The notes: a model not told the origin generated them from the letters alone. 64,000 nucleotides of DNA from Aquibium microcysteis (GCF_014495845.1 NZ_CP061080.1:5198001-5262000), one strand, 5' to 3'; counted from the stretch's first letter, positions 8,651 through 18,965 are shown. A program made the numbers and translations.

Positions 8651-11600
8651 AGAAGCCGTTCTTCGTCCCCGAGGAAACGCAGCGCAGCCAGGCGCGGGCC
8701 TCCGACCCGCAGACGTCGGCCTGGGTGTCGGCCAATGCCGGTTCCGGCAAGACCCACGTCCTGTCGCTGCGCGTGGTGCGGCTGCTGCTGGACGGCGCCG
8801 ACCCCGCCCGCATCCTCTGCCTCACCTACACCAAGGCCGCCGCCGCCAACATGGCCACCCGCGTCTTCCGCGACCTCGGCCGCTGGGCGACCCTCGACGA
8901 CGAGACGCTGTCTTCCGAGATCGCGAAGATCGAGGGCGGCCGGCCCTCGCGTGCCAAGCGCGACCTCGCCCGCCGGCTCTTCGCCCGCGCGCTGGAAACG
9001 CCTGGCGGGCTGAAGATCCAGACCATCCACGCCTTCTGCGAGGCCGTGCTGCACCGCTTCCCCCTGGAGGCCAACATCGCCGGCCATTTCGAGATGCTCG
9101 ACGGCCAGATGGAACAGGCGCTCGTCGCCGAGGCCCGACGGGACCTTCTCTCGGGCGCTTCGGAAGGGCGCGACGCGGTGCTCGCCGATGCCTTCGCCTC
9201 GGTGCTGCAGGCGGGTGGCGAGGCGGGACTGGACGCGCTCTTGTCGGAGATCGTCGGCAAGCGCGACCGGCTGCGCGCCTTCATCGACCATGTCGGCGGC
9301 GTCTCCTCCGGCTTCGCTGCACTCTTCGAGGAGTTCGGCTTTTCCGGCGACGAGACCGAGGCGGCGATCGCCCGGACGGCCTGGCCCGATGCCTATTTCA
9401 CCGCGGCGCTGGCGCGGACCCTCGGCGAGCGCGCCGACGCGGCCGGCAAGGCGAAGGCGGCCGAGTTCGCAGCCGAACTGGCTGCCGCCTGCGGCACTCC
9501 CGACCCGGCCGCCGCCCTCATCGCCGCCCGCGACCTCTTCCTGAAGAAGGGCAAGCCCGACTGGGAGCCGAAAACGGTCAAGCAGGTGCTCTCGAAGGGC
9601 GTTGCCGAACACTTTCCCGCCTTTGCCGACGAGCATGCCCGCGCCTGCACGGCCCTCATCGACGCCTGCGACCGGCTCGCCGCCTTCCGCATGCTCAAGG
9701 CGACGCGTGCCGCGCTGACCATCGCCGACTGGCTGATCGCACGCTACGAGAGGCTGAAGAGCGCGCGCGGATTCCTCGACTTCAACGACCTGATCACCCG
9801 CACCGTGCGGCTCCTGTCGCGTGCGGATGTCGGGCCGTGGATCCAGTACAAGCTCGACCAGGGGATCGACCACATCCTGGTCGACGAGGCGCAGGACACC
9901 AGCCCCGACCAGTGGCAGGTCGTGGCGCGGCTGGCCGAGGAGTTCTTCACCGGTGCCGGCGCGCGTGACAATGCCCATCGCACCATCTTCGCCGTCGGCG
10001 ACGAGAAGCAGTCGATCTACTCCTTCCAGGGCGCCGAGCCCCGGGCCTTCGGCGATCATGGCCATGTCTTCCGGGAGAAGGTCGAGGCGGCGCAGGCGAG
10101 TTTCGCCCGTGTGCGCCTCACCCATTCCTTCCGCTCGACCGAGGACGTGCTCAGGGCCGTCGACCTCGTCTTCTCCGGCGACGAGGCGCGCGCGGGGCTG
10201 ACCGTCGATCCCGAGGGCATCGAGCACAGGGCGATCCGCGCGGGCGAGCCTGGGGTGGTCGAACTCTGGGACCAGATCGCACCGGAAGCCGTCGAGGCGC
10301 CCGAGGACTGGACCGAGCCGGTGGACCATGCCTCCGCACCCGCGGTCCAGCTGGCCGAGACCATGGCGCGCACCATCGACGGCTGGCTGAAGGCGGGCGA
10401 GCCTCTGCCCGGCAAGGGCCGGCTGGTGCGACCGGGCGACGTGCTGGTGCTGGTGCGCAAGCGCGACCGCTTCATCCACGCGCTCGCCCGCGGCCTCAAG
10501 AACCGGGGCATTCCGGTGGCGGGCGCCGACCGGCTCAACCTGCGCGCCCACATCGCGGTGAAGGACCTGATCGCGCTCGGCCGCTTCGTGCTGCAGCCCA
10601 ATGACGACCTGTCGCTGGCCGCCCTGCTGAAGAGCCCGGTCTTCGGCCGGTCGGAGGACGACCTGTACGCGCTCGCCCATGCGCGTGGCCGCCGGTCGCT
10701 GTGGGACGTGCTGGAGGGCCGCGCCGCGACCGGCGATCCGCTCTGGCGGCCCGTGGCGGACGCTCTGCATCGATGGCGCGACGAGGCCGACGGCCGCCCG
10801 GTGTTCGAGTTCTACGCCGCCATCCTCGGCCGCGACGGCGTGCGCCGCGCGATGATCGCCCGGCTCGGCCACGAGGCCGGAGAAATCCTCGACGAGTTCC
10901 TCGGCTTCTGCCTCGCCGCCGAAAAGGCGGGCCCGGCCGGGCTCGAGTCTTTCCTGGCCGCGCTGGAAAACGCGGGGCCGGACATCAAGCGCGAGATGGA
11001 CCAGACGCGCGACGAGGTGCGCATCATGACCGTGCATGCGTCGAAAGGACTTGAGGCGCCGCTGGTCTTCCTCGTCGACAATGGCAGCGCGCCCTTTTCC
11101 GACACGCACCTGCCGCGCCTCCTGCCGATCCCGTCGAGGAAGGGTCTGTGGCCCGGCGACGGCTTCGTCTGGCGGTCGTCCTCCGACGTCCAGAACCGCC
11201 TGTCGCGCGGCATCGGCCGGGCGATCGGCGAAAAGGCGAAGGAGGAGTACCGCCGCCTGCTCTACGTCGGCATGACGCGGGCGGAGGACAGGCTGATCGT
11301 CTGCGGCTATCGCGGCATGCGCGAGCCGCAGGAGGGCATCTGGCATCGCCTCGTCGAAGCGGGCTTCTCGAGGGCCGCGGTGGAAGAGGTCCGCCATCCG
11401 CAGACCGGCCTGCGCATCCGCCGCTTCCGCATCACGCCCGACCGGCCGCTGGCGCCGGCGGAAGACGGGGCGGCCGTTCAACCCGCGCCGGACGCCCTGC
11501 CGCCGCGCCTGACGGAACGGCTCGCGCGCTCCCGCGCCTTCCCGCGGCCGCTGGCGCCCTCCGGCGCCGGCGCGCTGATCGGCGAGGGCGAGGACATCGG

Positions 11601-12168
11601 CCCGCTCTCGGCCTCACCCGTGCTCGCCGCCGTCTCGGGCACCTCCTTCGCGGCGGCGCGCGGCACCGCCGTCCACCGGCTGCTACAGAGCCTGCCCGAT
11701 GTGACGCCGGCCGATCGCGAGGCGGCTGCCGGCCGCTACCTCGACCGTGCGTGCAATGGCTGGAGCGCGGTCGAGCGCGAGGCGCTGTGGCAATCGGTCG
11801 ACGCCGTGCTGCGTGAGCCCGCCTTCGCGCCGGTCTTTTCGCCGGGCTCGCGCGCCGAGGTCTCGGTCATGGGCACGCTGGAGGTGGCCGGGCGCCCGCG
11901 CGCGGTCTCCGGCAAGATCGACCGCCTTGCCGTCACCGGCGACGCGGTTCTGATCGTCGACTACAAGACCAACCGCCCGCCGCCGCGAGACCTCGATGCG
12001 GTGCCCGACACATATGTCGCCCAGCTCGCGCTCTACCAGGCGCTGCTCGTCCCGCTCTATCCTGGGAAGCGGGTTGAGGCGGCGCTGCTCTTCACCGAGG
12101 GGCCGCATCTCGTCGTGCTGCCGCAGACGCTGCTCGACGCCGCCCTTGTCCGACTCACGGCAGCGTGA
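8647..12168 (+). CDS. addA: AddA helicase-nuclease subunit
   Basis: UvrD-type superfamily 1 helicase with a C-terminal RecB-like nuclease; 1173 residues. Walker A is [11 protein letters not shown] (Lys35), motif Ia [11 protein letters not shown], Walker [15 protein letters not shown], motif [19 protein letters not shown], motif IV THSFRST, motif [17 protein letters not shown], motif [15 protein letters not shown]. The nuclease centre is [12 protein letters not shown] at about residue 1103. It is the motor partner of the overlapping addB. The start at 8647 (ATGA overlap) is preferred over any upstream start because the N-terminus [12 protein letters not shown] runs straight into the helicase fold. 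Confidence 0.95.
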   Translation: MKKPFFVPEETQRSQARASDPQTSAWVSANAGSGKTHVLSLRVVRLLLDGADPARILCLTYTKAAAANMATRVFRDLGRWATLDDETLSSEIAKIEGGRPSRAKRDLARRLFARALETPGGLKIQTIHAFCEAVLHRFPLEANIAGHFEMLDGQMEQALVAEARRDLLSGASEGRDAVLADAFASVLQAGGEAGLDALLSEIVGKRDRLRAFIDHVGGVSSGFAALFEEFGFSGDETEAAIARTAWPDAYFTAALARTLGERADAAGKAKAAEFAAELAAACGTPDPAAALIAARDLFLKKGKPDWEPKTVKQVLSKGVAEHFPAFADEHARACTALIDACDRLAAFRMLKATRAALTIADWLIARYERLKSARGFLDFNDLITRTVRLLSRADVGPWIQYKLDQGIDHILVDEAQDTSPDQWQVVARLAEEFFTGAGARDNAHRTIFAVGDEKQSIYSFQGAEPRAFGDHGHVFREKVEAAQASFARVRLTHSFRSTEDVLRAVDLVFSGDEARAGLTVDPEGIEHRAIRAGEPGVVELWDQIAPEAVEAPEDWTEPVDHASAPAVQLAETMARTIDGWLKAGEPLPGKGRLVRPGDVLVLVRKRDRFIHALARGLKNRGIPVAGADRLNLRAHIAVKDLIALGRFVLQPNDDLSLAALLKSPVFGRSEDDLYALAHARGRRSLWDVLEGRAATGDPLWRPVADALHRWRDEADGRPVFEFYAAILGRDGVRRAMIARLGHEAGEILDEFLGFCLAAEKAGPAGLESFLAALENAGPDIKREMDQTRDEVRIMTVHASKGLEAPLVFLVDNGSAPFSDTHLPRLLPIPSRKGLWPGDGFVWRSSSDVQNRLSRGIGRAIGEKAKEEYRRLLYVGMTRAEDRLIVCGYRGMREPQEGIWHRLVEAGFSRAAVEEVRHPQTGLRIRRFRITPDRPLAPAEDGAAVQPAPDALPPRLTERLARSRAFPRPLAPSGAGALIGEGEDIGPLSASPVLAAVSGTSFAAARGTAVHRLLQSLPDVTPADREAAAGRYLDRACNGWSAVEREALWQSVDAVLREPAFAPVFSPGSRAEVSVMGTLEVAGRPRAVSGKIDRLAVTGDAVLIVDYKTNRPPPRDLDAVPDTYVAQLALYQALLVPLYPGKRVEAALLFTEGPHLVVLPQTLLDAALVRLTAA

Positions 12169-12179
12169 CAGAACACGCC

Positions 12180-12209
12180 TTGAACGCGGCCGCCCGGCCG
12201 ACCACATAT
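12180..12209 (+). promoter_or_regulatory. Possible trxA promoter
   Basis: A TTGAAC (-35 like, 12180-12185) is followed after 18 bases by ACATAT (12204-12209), in the gap between addA and trxA. This is a plausible sigma-70 match only; no other support. Confidence 0.3.
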
Positions 12210-12272
12210 GCGCGGAACGTAATCTGTTGCGGGACCGGCCGAGTGCCGCAGCCCCCGCCGAGGAGACACCGG

Positions 12273-12593
12273 ATGTCCACCGTCAAAGCCGACAAGAACA
12301 GCTTCCAGGCCGAAGTGCTCGACGCAGCCGAGCCGGTGGTCGTCGATTTCTGGGCCGAGTGGTGCGGCCCCTGCAAGATGATCGCCCCGTCGCTCGAGGA
12401 GATTTCCAACGAGATGGCCGGCAAGGTGAAGATCGCCAAGGTCAACATCGACGAGAACCCCGAGATCGCCGCCCAGTACGGCATCCGCTCCATCCCGACG
12501 CTGATGCTGTTCAAGGGCGGTCAGGTCGCCGACATGAAGGTCGGCGCCTCGCCCAAAACCGCGCTCTCGGCCTGGATCGGCGGCAACGTCTGA
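12273..12593 (+). CDS. trxA: Thioredoxin
   Basis: A 106-residue cytoplasmic disulfide reductase. The active site is WCGPCK (Cys31 and Cys34), with DFWAEWC before it and the cis-proline segment SIPTLMLF after it. Start ATG 12273 has AGGAGA 8 bases upstream; an in-frame start at 12165 would add an unlikely 36-residue tail. It follows addA by 104 bases and ends at a good terminator, so it is probably transcribed both from its own promoter and by read-through. Confidence 0.96.
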   Translation: MSTVKADKNSFQAEVLDAAEPVVVDFWAEWCGPCKMIAPSLEEISNEMAGKVKIAKVNIDENPEIAAQYGIRSIPTLMLFKGGQVADMKVGASPKTALSAWIGGNV

Positions 12594-12617
12594 TCGGCTG
12601 ATCGCAGCATCGAGACG

Positions 12618-12643
12618 AGCCCGGCCTTCGCGCCGGGCTTTTT
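12618..12643 (+). terminator. Rho-independent terminator after trxA
   Basis: An 8-bp stem AGCCCGGC (12618-12625) / GCCGGGCT (12632-12639) with a 6-base loop runs into a short T run ending at 12643. Confidence 0.85.
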
Positions 12644-12691
12644 CGTTGAGGTGTGACATTTGCATAGAATTGAGTGTCCGCGTTCCTTCAC

Positions 12692-12842
12692 ACCCCCCTC
12701 TGCCTGCCGGCATCTCCCCCTCAAGGGGGGAGATCGATGTCACCGCCGATTGCGCCCAAGTGCCATCGTTGCAGAACGGGCGCCAAGACGAAGCTGCCGA
12801 TCTCCCCCCTTGAGGGGGAGATGCCGGCAGGCAGAGGGGGGT
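12692..12842. repeat. RIME-like palindromic intergenic repeat, copy 1
   Basis: A perfect 45-bp inverted repeat: arm 12692-12736 is the exact reverse complement of 12798-12842, around a 61-base loop. Each arm also contains its own small hairpin (CTCCCCCTCAAGGGGGGAG). The same design recurs at 60998-61171. It resembles the rhizobial intergenic mosaic elements (RIME), though the exact family is not checked. It fills most of the 325-base gap between trxA and the metallopeptidase gene; no gene is seen in that gap. Confidence 0.9.
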
Positions 12843-12918
12843 ATCGCGGAGCGCCGACATTTCCTTGTCGTTGCATCCCCGCTTCATCCCCACCCCGAAT
12901 CGTCTATCCTTCTCACCC

Positions 12919-13680
12919 ATGCTGCCCGGTTTCCTCAAGCGACCCGTCCGCCTTCCGCCGCCGCCCGCCGAGCCGGAGGAGCGGACGCATGTCGTCGCCG
13001 GACGCGAACTGCCGCTGCGCGTCGTCGAGAACGCCCGGGCGAAGCGGCTGACGCTCCGGATCGACGTCGGGGGACGCGGCCTGCGGGTCACCGTGCCGCC
13101 GGGCCTGCCGGAGCGCGAGGTCGACCGCTTCCTCGACCGGCACCACGGCTGGCTGGAGGAGAAGCTCGGCAAGCTGCCCGACCGGCCGCAGCTGCGCCCC
13201 GGCGCGAAGCTGCCGCTGCGCGGCGTGCCGCACCTGATCGTGCACGAGCCTTCGGCGCGCGGCAGCGTCTCGGTCGACACGGTCGACGGGATGCCGGCGC
13301 TGATCGTCCATGGCGACCGCGCCCATCTGCCGCGCCGCCTCGCCGACTTCCTCAAGCGAGAGGCGAAACGCGACATCGAGCCGCTGGTGGCGAAGCATAC
13401 GGCCGCCGTCGGCCGCAAGGCCAAGGCCGTTCGCTTCAAGGACACCACCAGCCGCTGGGGCTCGTGTTCGTCCGACGGCAACCTCTCCTTCTCCTGGCGC
13501 ATCATGATGGCCCCGCCGGTGGTGATCGACTACCTCGTCGCCCACGAGGTGGCGCATCTGAAGGAGATGAACCACGGGCCGAAATTCTGGAAGCTCTGCC
13601 GCACGCTCAACCCCCGCACCGACGAGGCCAAGGCCTGGCTCAAGCGCAACGGCGCGGCGCTGCACGCGATCGGGTTCTGA
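12919..13680 (+). CDS. YgjP/SprT-like zinc metallopeptidase
   Basis: A 253-residue protein of the M48-related YgjP (DUF45) family. The zinc site is HEVAH (His209, Glu210, His213) with a likely third ligand in KEMNHGPKFW (His219). Also visible are the family segments RFKDTTSRWGSCSS and LSFSWRIMMAPP. I start at ATG 12919 (MLPGFLKRP), since an upstream in-frame start at 12865 gives an atypical tail. The substrate of this family is not known to me. It converges on the vapC remnant, whose last base directly follows its stop. Confidence 0.85.
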   Translation: MLPGFLKRPVRLPPPPAEPEERTHVVAGRELPLRVVENARAKRLTLRIDVGGRGLRVTVPPGLPEREVDRFLDRHHGWLEEKLGKLPDRPQLRPGAKLPLRGVPHLIVHEPSARGSVSVDTVDGMPALIVHGDRAHLPRRLADFLKREAKRDIEPLVAKHTAAVGRKAKAVRFKDTTSRWGSCSSDGNLSFSWRIMMAPPVVIDYLVAHEVAHLKEMNHGPKFWKLCRTLNPRTDEAKAWLKRNGAALHAIGF

Positions 13681-14090
13681 TCAGGTCTCACCGGGCGTCA
13701 TGAGCCGGACAGTCGGAAAGTAGGTGCGATACCGGCCCGTGTCGCACGTCAGAAGGGCGCAGTCGAGAACGGCGGCATGCGCCCCGATGAAGAAGTCGGG
13801 CAGCACGCCGCCGCGCTGTCCGCCGTGGCGCCGGTAGCTTGTGAATGCCTTTGCCGCGATGAAAAAAGCGCGGATGGAGGAATCGCGACGTGACGGAGCC
13901 CGGCAGCGGTAACGAAGGTGTCGACATCCTCGATCCGGCCATACCGGGTCGAAATCTCCGCATAAACCGCGTCGATGATGATCAGTTCGCCTTGCAGCGA
14001 AGCGTCCTGGAGCGCGGCCAACGACCACGATGCCCACATGGGATCGTCCGTGGCGAGGTCGAGCAGAACGTTCGAATCGACGAGCGTCAC
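13681..14090 (-). pseudogene. vapC: VapC-like PIN-domain toxin, frameshifted
   Basis: A PIN-domain ribonuclease toxin split over two frames. The first part, from GTG 14090, reads TLVDSNVLLDLATDD (first acidic pocket residues) through IPPSALF; the second frame continues FFIAAKAF, then VLPDFFIGAHAAVL and LLTCDTGRYRTYFP, ending at 13681. The switch falls at a run of six A (13862-13867, T on the coding strand); seven or four would restore one frame of about 135 residues, the usual VapC length. Either a real inactivating slip, a sequencing error in a homopolymer, or a programmed shift. The GTG start overlaps the vapB stop by 4 bases. Confidence 0.8.
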
Positions 14091-14317
14091 GTGTCGCCGC
14101 GCGTCAGCGCCATGATCTCGTCGGTGGACAGGCCCTTGCCGGCGTGGCCGCGTAGCCTCTCGAAACGACCGGCGTGCGCCGTTTTCGTGGCCGCTTCGAG
14201 GACGATGCTGCCGTCGGTAGCGCGCCGGAACCGCATCTGGCTCCCTGGCTTCAATCCGAGATGATCGCGCACGGCCTTCGGGATCGTCACCTGACCCTTC
14301 ACGGTGACGGTGCTCAT
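14087..14317 (-). CDS. vapB: VapB-like antitoxin, AbrB/MazE swapped-hairpin fold
   Basis: A 76-residue DNA-binding antitoxin. The AbrB-type core is VTVKGQVTIPKAVRDHLGLK followed by PGSQMRFRR. The C-terminal tail (GLSTDEIMALTRGDT) would wrap the toxin. It overlaps the vapC reading frame by 4 bases, as in most vapBC operons, and probably represses its own promoter. It is intact although the toxin is frameshifted. Start ATG 14317 is chosen because the AbrB fold begins at once. Confidence 0.85.
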   Translation of the reverse strand: MSTVTVKGQVTIPKAVRDHLGLKPGSQMRFRRATDGSIVLEAATKTAHAGRFERLRGHAGKGLSTDEIMALTRGDT

Positions 14318-14423
14318 GGGGGGGCCTGAGGTAATACTATCCTTGGGAGAGTAATACGTGCCCGCCGACGCTGCAAGGACGCTCGCCTCGACATCGCCGC
14401 CGTTCCGTGCGATTTCGGCACCC

Positions 14424-15065
14424 ATGCCCCTCGACATCAAGATCTGCGGCCTCTCCACGCCAGACACCCTGTCCGCCGCGCTCGACGGTGGGGCGACGCA
14501 TGTCGGTTTCATCTTCTTTGCCAAAAGCCCGCGCAACCTGATGCCCGCCGAAGCCGGCCGGCTGCGGCAGGCGGCGCAGGGGAGGGCGCAGGCGGTGGCC
14601 GTGACCGTCGATGCCGACGGCGCTTTTCTCGACGCGATCGTCGCCGAGATGGCTCCCGACATGCTGCAACTTCACGGCAAGGAGACGCCCGCGCGCGTTG
14701 CCGAGGTCAAGGCGCGCCACGGCCTGCCGGTGATGAAGGCGTTTTCGGTCGCCGAGAAGGCCGATCTCGAGAAGATCGCGCCGTTTCGCGGCGTGGCCGA
14801 TCGCTTCCTGTTCGACGCCAAGCCGCCGAAGGGCGCGGAGCTTCCCGGCGGCAACGGCGTCTCCTTCGACTGGACGGTGCTCGCCGGGCTCGATCCCTCG
14901 ATCGACTACATGCTCTCGGGGGGGCTCAACGCGGGCAACGTCGCCGAGGCGCTCCGCCTCGTCGCGCCGCCCGGCCTCGACGTCTCTTCGGGTGTCGAGA
15001 GCGCGCCGGGGGTGAAGGACGTCCGGATGATGGCCGATTTCTTCCGCGCGGTGCGCGGCGCCTGA
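14424..15065 (+). CDS. trpF: Phosphoribosylanthranilate isomerase
   Basis: Third step of tryptophan synthesis from anthranilate. 213 residues, normal for the family. The N-terminus PLDIKICGLS carries the catalytic Cys8, VTVDADGAF the catalytic Asp, and the phosphate-binding end reads LSGGLNAGNV and GLDVSSGVESAPGVKD. Start ATG 14424 is preferred; an in-frame GTG at 14358 would add 22 residues not seen in the family. Divergent from the vapBC remnant. Confidence 0.95.
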   Translation: MPLDIKICGLSTPDTLSAALDGGATHVGFIFFAKSPRNLMPAEAGRLRQAAQGRAQAVAVTVDADGAFLDAIVAEMAPDMLQLHGKETPARVAEVKARHGLPVMKAFSVAEKADLEKIAPFRGVADRFLFDAKPPKGAELPGGNGVSFDWTVLAGLDPSIDYMLSGGLNAGNVAEALRLVAPPGLDVSSGVESAPGVKDVRMMADFFRAVRGA

Positions 15066-15146
15066 GAGGATGTGAAAGAATACCCGCTTCCGCGCGGCTG
15101 AAGCCAGAAACCTCAAGGGTTTCAGTGGGAATTCTTTCGCATCCTC
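15066..15146. repeat. Imperfect inverted repeat between trpF and trpB
   Basis: Arm 15066-15085 (GAGGATGTGAAAGAATACCC) pairs with 15127-15146 with two mismatches; a small AAACC/GGTTT hairpin sits inside. It starts right after the trpF stop. It may be an intergenic palindrome or an RNA hairpin separating trpF from trpB; there is no T run. Confidence 0.6.
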
Positions 15147-15255
15147 GACTGATTCGCGCACTCCGAGCGCTTCCCCGTTGCCTTTCGGCGCTCCGACGCG
15201 ATATGCGGAAGCCAACGGAGGCCGCCGGCTTGGCCCGGCAGGCGAGGAGAGCGCA

Positions 15256-16476
15256 ATGAACCAGCAGGCCGCACCGAATTCGTTCCGCACGGGACCCGAC
15301 GAGCAGGGCATGTTCGGCATCTTCGGCGGACGCTTCGTCGCCGAGACGCTGATGCCGCTGATCCTCGACCTCGAGAAGCACTGGACCGAGGCGCGAAACG
15401 ACCCGGCCTTCAAGGCGGAGCTGGAGAACCTCAACACCCACTACACCGGCCGGCCCTCGCCGCTCTACTTCGCGGAACGGCTGACCGAGCATCTCGGCGG
15501 CGCCAAGATCTATTTCAAGCGCGACGAACTGAACCACACCGGCTCGCACAAGATCAACAACTGCCTCGGCCAGATCCTGCTCGCCAAGCGCATGGGCAAG
15601 ACGCGCATCATCGCCGAGACCGGAGCGGGCCAGCACGGCGTCGCCTCGGCCACGGTGGCGGCGCGCTTCGGCTTCCCCTGCATCGTGTACATGGGCGCCA
15701 CCGACGTGCAGCGTCAGGCGCCGAACGTCTTCCGCATGAAGCTGCTCGGCGCGGAGGTGCGGCCGGTGACCTCGGGCCATGGCACGCTGAAGGACGCGAT
15801 GAACGAAGCACTTCGGGATTGGGTCACCAACGTCGAGGACACCTACTACATCATCGGCACCGCCGCCGGCCCGCACCCCTATCCGGAGCTGGTGCGCGAA
15901 TTCCAGTCCGTCATCGGCCGGGAGACGAAGGAGCAGATGCTGGCCGCCGAAGGCCGCCTGCCCGACATGCTGGTGGCCGCCGTCGGCGGCGGCTCGAACG
16001 CGATCGGCCTGTTCCATCCCTTCCTCGACGACAAGGACGTGCGGATCGTCGGCGTCGAGGCCGGCGGCAAGGGCCTGTCGGGCGAGGAGCACTGCGCCTC
16101 GCTGACGGCCGGCTCGCCCGGCGTGCTGCACGGCAACCGCACCTATCTGCTGCAGAATGCGGACGGCCAGATCAAGGACGGCCATTCCATCTCTGCCGGC
16201 CTCGACTATCCCGGCATCGGTCCGGAGCATTCCTGGCTGAAGGACAGCGGACGCGTCGAATACGTGCCGATCATGGACCAGGAGGCGCTGGAGGCGTTCC
16301 AGCTGCTGACGAAGCTCGAAGGCATCATCCCGGCGCTGGAGCCAGCCCACGCGCTGGCCGAGGTGATCAAGCGCGCGCCGACCATGGGGAAGGACCAGAT
16401 CATCGTGATGAACCTCTGCGGCCGCGGCGACAAGGACATCTTCACGGTGGGCAAGATCCTGGGTGTGGAACTGTAG
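15256..16476 (+). CDS. trpB: Tryptophan synthase beta chain
   Basis: Joins indole and serine to give tryptophan, with pyridoxal phosphate. 406 residues. Visible motifs are [21 protein letters not shown] (PLP lysine Lys99), [10 protein letters not shown], the phosphate-binding GGGSNAIG and the C-terminal CGRGDKDIF. Start ATG 15256 follows GGCGAGGAGAG; an in-frame ATG at 15178 is unlikely. Unusually it is separated from trpA by a toxin-antitoxin-like pair. Confidence 0.97.
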   Translation: MNQQAAPNSFRTGPDEQGMFGIFGGRFVAETLMPLILDLEKHWTEARNDPAFKAELENLNTHYTGRPSPLYFAERLTEHLGGAKIYFKRDELNHTGSHKINNCLGQILLAKRMGKTRIIAETGAGQHGVASATVAARFGFPCIVYMGATDVQRQAPNVFRMKLLGAEVRPVTSGHGTLKDAMNEALRDWVTNVEDTYYIIGTAAGPHPYPELVREFQSVIGRETKEQMLAAEGRLPDMLVAAVGGGSNAIGLFHPFLDDKDVRIVGVEAGGKGLSGEEHCASLTAGSPGVLHGNRTYLLQNADGQIKDGHSISAGLDYPGIGPEHSWLKDSGRVEYVPIMDQEALEAFQLLTKLEGIIPALEPAHALAEVIKRAPTMGKDQIIVMNLCGRGDKDIFTVGKILGVEL

Positions 16477-16543
16477 CCATCCGGATTGGGGACGTGCGCC
16501 GGTCGTGGTAGACTGCGGCTTCAGCACTGACGGAGACGAACCG

Positions 16544-16834
16544 ATGGGCGAGGTACCGCTTTCGCTTCACGTGACCGCAGAGACCAAGCGGGAACTCGAG
16601 GAGCATGCGCGGCAGCTGAACGTCTCGGTCGCCGAGATCGCCGAGCGGGCGATCGCCTCCTACCTCGAAATCCCCGCCCGCGAGCGCGCGATCCTCAAGG
16701 AGAGGCTCGCCGAGGCCGACAAGGGGGTCTTCATCTCGAGCGAGGCGATGATGCGCTGGATGGAGAGTTGGGATACCGACGAAGAGCTGCCGCCGCCTGA
16801 ACCGGATGTCTTCCTTCCGCCACGACGCCGATGA
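16544..16834 (+). CDS. RHH-type antitoxin-like protein (ParD/RelB kind)
   Basis: A 96-residue protein with an N-terminal ribbon-helix-helix-like stretch (LSLHVTAETKRELEEHAR, then VSVAEIAERAIASYLE) and an acidic, proline-rich tail. It overlaps the next gene by 4 bases (ATGA at 16831), which encodes a ParE/RelE-like toxin. It would neutralise that toxin and probably repress the pair. It lies 67 bases after trpB, so it may also be read from the trp promoter. Confidence 0.78.
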   Translation: MGEVPLSLHVTAETKRELEEHARQLNVSVAEIAERAIASYLEIPARERAILKERLAEADKGVFISSEAMMRWMESWDTDEELPPPEPDVFLPPRRR

Positions 16835-17142
16835 AACTCGTCTTCCTGGCGTCGACGAAGCCCGACCTGGAGTGGTTTCGAACCTACTACGAAAAGATAT
16901 TCCCCGAGGGGGCCGGCGCGGCGCGCCGACAATATGTGAAGGCCATCGACAACATCGTCTTCAACCCGTACATCGGCCGGCAGGTCGGGATGGAGGGTTT
17001 GCGGAAATTCCCGGTCCGCAAGACGCCCTTCGCGATCGTCTACGAGGTTTTCGATGATCGCGTTGAAATCATCCGGATATGGGATCAACGCGCAGACCCC
17101 GAACTGCTCGAACTACACGAAGAGGCTGCCGTCCTAGAATGA
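16831..17142 (+). CDS. ParE/RelE-like toxin between trpB and trpA
   Basis: A 103-residue RelE/ParE-superfamily protein: [20 protein letters not shown] at the N-terminus, the central arginine-rich [18 protein letters not shown] and the final strand [13 protein letters not shown]. RelE members cut ribosome-bound mRNA and ParE members poison gyrase; which applies here cannot be told. Its start overlaps the antitoxin stop and its own stop overlaps the trpA start (ATGA at 17139), so trpA translation is probably coupled to the toxin. Confidence 0.8.
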   Translation: MKLVFLASTKPDLEWFRTYYEKIFPEGAGAARRQYVKAIDNIVFNPYIGRQVGMEGLRKFPVRKTPFAIVYEVFDDRVEIIRIWDQRADPELLELHEEAAVLE

Positions 17143-17981
17143 CCGACACCCGCATCGACCGCCGCATGGCGAAGCTCAAGGCCGAAGGCCGGCCCGCCCT
17201 CGTCACCTATTTCATGGGCGGCGACCCGGACTACGACACGTCGCTGTCGATCATGAAGGCGCTGCCGAAAGCCGGCAGCGACGTGATCGAGCTGGGCATG
17301 CCGTTCTCCGACCCCATGGCCGACGGCCCGGCGATCCAGGCCGCCGGCCTGCGCGCGCTGAAATCCGGCCAGACGCTGAAGAAGACGCTCGCCATGGCAG
17401 CAGACTTCCGCAGGACCGACGACGAGACGCCGATCGTCATGATGGGCTACTACAACCCGATCTACGTCTACGGCGTCGAGCGCTTTCTCGCCGATGCCAT
17501 CGCGTCCGGCATCGACGGCCTGATCGTCGTCGACCTGCCGCCGGAGATGGACGAGGAGCTCTGCATCCCGGCCGTGCGCGCCGGCATCAACTTCATCCGG
17601 CTCGCCACGCCGACCACCGACGACAGGCGCCTGCCCAAGGTGCTCGAGAACACCTCGGGCTTCGTCTACTACGTCTCGATGACCGGCATCACCGGCTCTG
17701 CGCTCGCCGACACGGGCAAGGTCGGCGAGGCGGTCCGCCGCATCAAGGGCCACACCGACCTGCCGGTCTGCGTCGGCTTCGGCGTCAAGACCGCGGAACA
17801 GGCCCGCGCCATCGGCGCCTCGGCCGACGGGGTTGTTGTCGGCACCGCCATCGTCAACGCGGTCGCCAATGTGCTGGGACCGAAGGGCGAAATGACGGCC
17901 GATCCGGCCGAGGCCGTCGCCACGCTGGTCGCCGGCCTCGCCCAGGGCGTGCGTCAGGCCCGCCTTGCTGCCGCCGAATAA
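17139..17981 (+). CDS. trpA: Tryptophan synthase alpha chain
   Basis: Splits indole-3-glycerol phosphate and passes indole to TrpB. 280 residues. Catalytic Glu51 lies in [17 protein letters not shown]; the second catalytic Asp is in [10 protein letters not shown]; the phosphate-binding loop is [10 protein letters not shown]. Start ATG 17139 overlaps the upstream toxin stop. accD follows after 57 bases and folC after that, an order common in Rhizobiales. Confidence 0.96.
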   Translation: MTDTRIDRRMAKLKAEGRPALVTYFMGGDPDYDTSLSIMKALPKAGSDVIELGMPFSDPMADGPAIQAAGLRALKSGQTLKKTLAMAADFRRTDDETPIVMMGYYNPIYVYGVERFLADAIASGIDGLIVVDLPPEMDEELCIPAVRAGINFIRLATPTTDDRRLPKVLENTSGFVYYVSMTGITGSALADTGKVGEAVRRIKGHTDLPVCVGFGVKTAEQARAIGASADGVVVGTAIVNAVANVLGPKGEMTADPAEAVATLVAGLAQGVRQARLAAAE

Positions 17982-18038
17982 TCGCCCCATCTAGGGGACA
18001 AGGGGCCGCCCCGAGCCCCCGCGGAAGGAGACCCTCCG

Positions 18039-18965
18039 ATGAACTGGATCACGAACTACGTTCGCCCGAAGATCAATTCCATGCTCGGCCGGCGCGACAT
18101 GCCGGAAAATCTCTGGATCAAGTGTCCCGAGACCGGCGAGATGGTGTTCCACAAGGATCTCGAGGAGAACCAGTGGGTCATCCCGGCGTCGGGCCACCAC
18201 ATGCGTATCTCCGGCAAGGACCGGCTGCGCTTCTTCTTCGACGAGGGCCGCTACGAGCTTCTGGAGAACCCGAAGGTCGCGATCGACCCGCTGAAGTTCC
18301 GCGACGAGAAGCGCTACACCGACCGCCTGCGCGACGCCCGCACGAAGACCGGGATGGAGGACGCGATCCTCAACGCCGTCGGCACGATCGACGGGCTGGA
18401 GGTGATGGCGACCGTCCAGGACTTCGCCTTCATGGGCGGCTCGCTCGGCCTCGCCGCCGGCGAGGCCATCGTGCACGCCTTCGAGACCGCGCTGAAGCGG
18501 CGCCTGCCGCTCGTCCTTTTCGCTGCCTCCGGCGGGGCGCGCATGCAGGAAGGCATCCTGTCGCTGATGCAGCTGCCGCGCACCACGGTCGGCGTCGACC
18601 GGCTGAAGGAGGCCGGCCTGCCCTATTTCGTGGTCCTCACCAACCCGACGACGGGCGGCGTGACGGCCTCCTACGCCATGCTGGGCGACGTCCACATCGC
18701 CGAGCCGGGGGCGCTGATCGGCTTCGCCGGCCCGCGCGTCATCGAGCAGACCATCCGCGAGAAGCTGCCGGAAGGGTTCCAGCGCGCCGAGTACCTGATG
18801 GAGCACGGCATGGTCGACATGGTGGTGCCGCGCACCGAACTCAAATCCACCATCGCCCGATTGATGAAGATCTTCCTGAACACCCCGCTGCCGCTGCCCG
18901 CCGCGGCGCAAACGGAAACGCCGGAGACGCAGGCCGAAGAGGCCGAATCGCATCAGCCGGCGTAG
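18039..18965 (+). CDS. accD: Acetyl-CoA carboxylase carboxyltransferase beta subunit, zinc finger lost
   Basis: Transfers the carboxyl group from biotin to acetyl-CoA in the first step of fatty acid synthesis, together with AccA. 308 residues. The carboxyltransferase fold is clear ([50 protein letters not shown]). The N-terminal four-cysteine zinc ribbon of E. coli AccD is not conserved: the first pair reads KCPETGEMV and the second region IPASGHH, leaving one cysteine. This loss is, from memory, shared by rhizobial AccD proteins. Confidence 0.95.
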   Translation: MNWITNYVRPKINSMLGRRDMPENLWIKCPETGEMVFHKDLEENQWVIPASGHHMRISGKDRLRFFFDEGRYELLENPKVAIDPLKFRDEKRYTDRLRDARTKTGMEDAILNAVGTIDGLEVMATVQDFAFMGGSLGLAAGEAIVHAFETALKRRLPLVLFAASGGARMQEGILSLMQLPRTTVGVDRLKEAGLPYFVVLTNPTTGGVTASYAMLGDVHIAEPGALIGFAGPRVIEQTIREKLPEGFQRAEYLMEHGMVDMVVPRTELKSTIARLMKIFLNTPLPLPAAAQTETPETQAEEAESHQPA

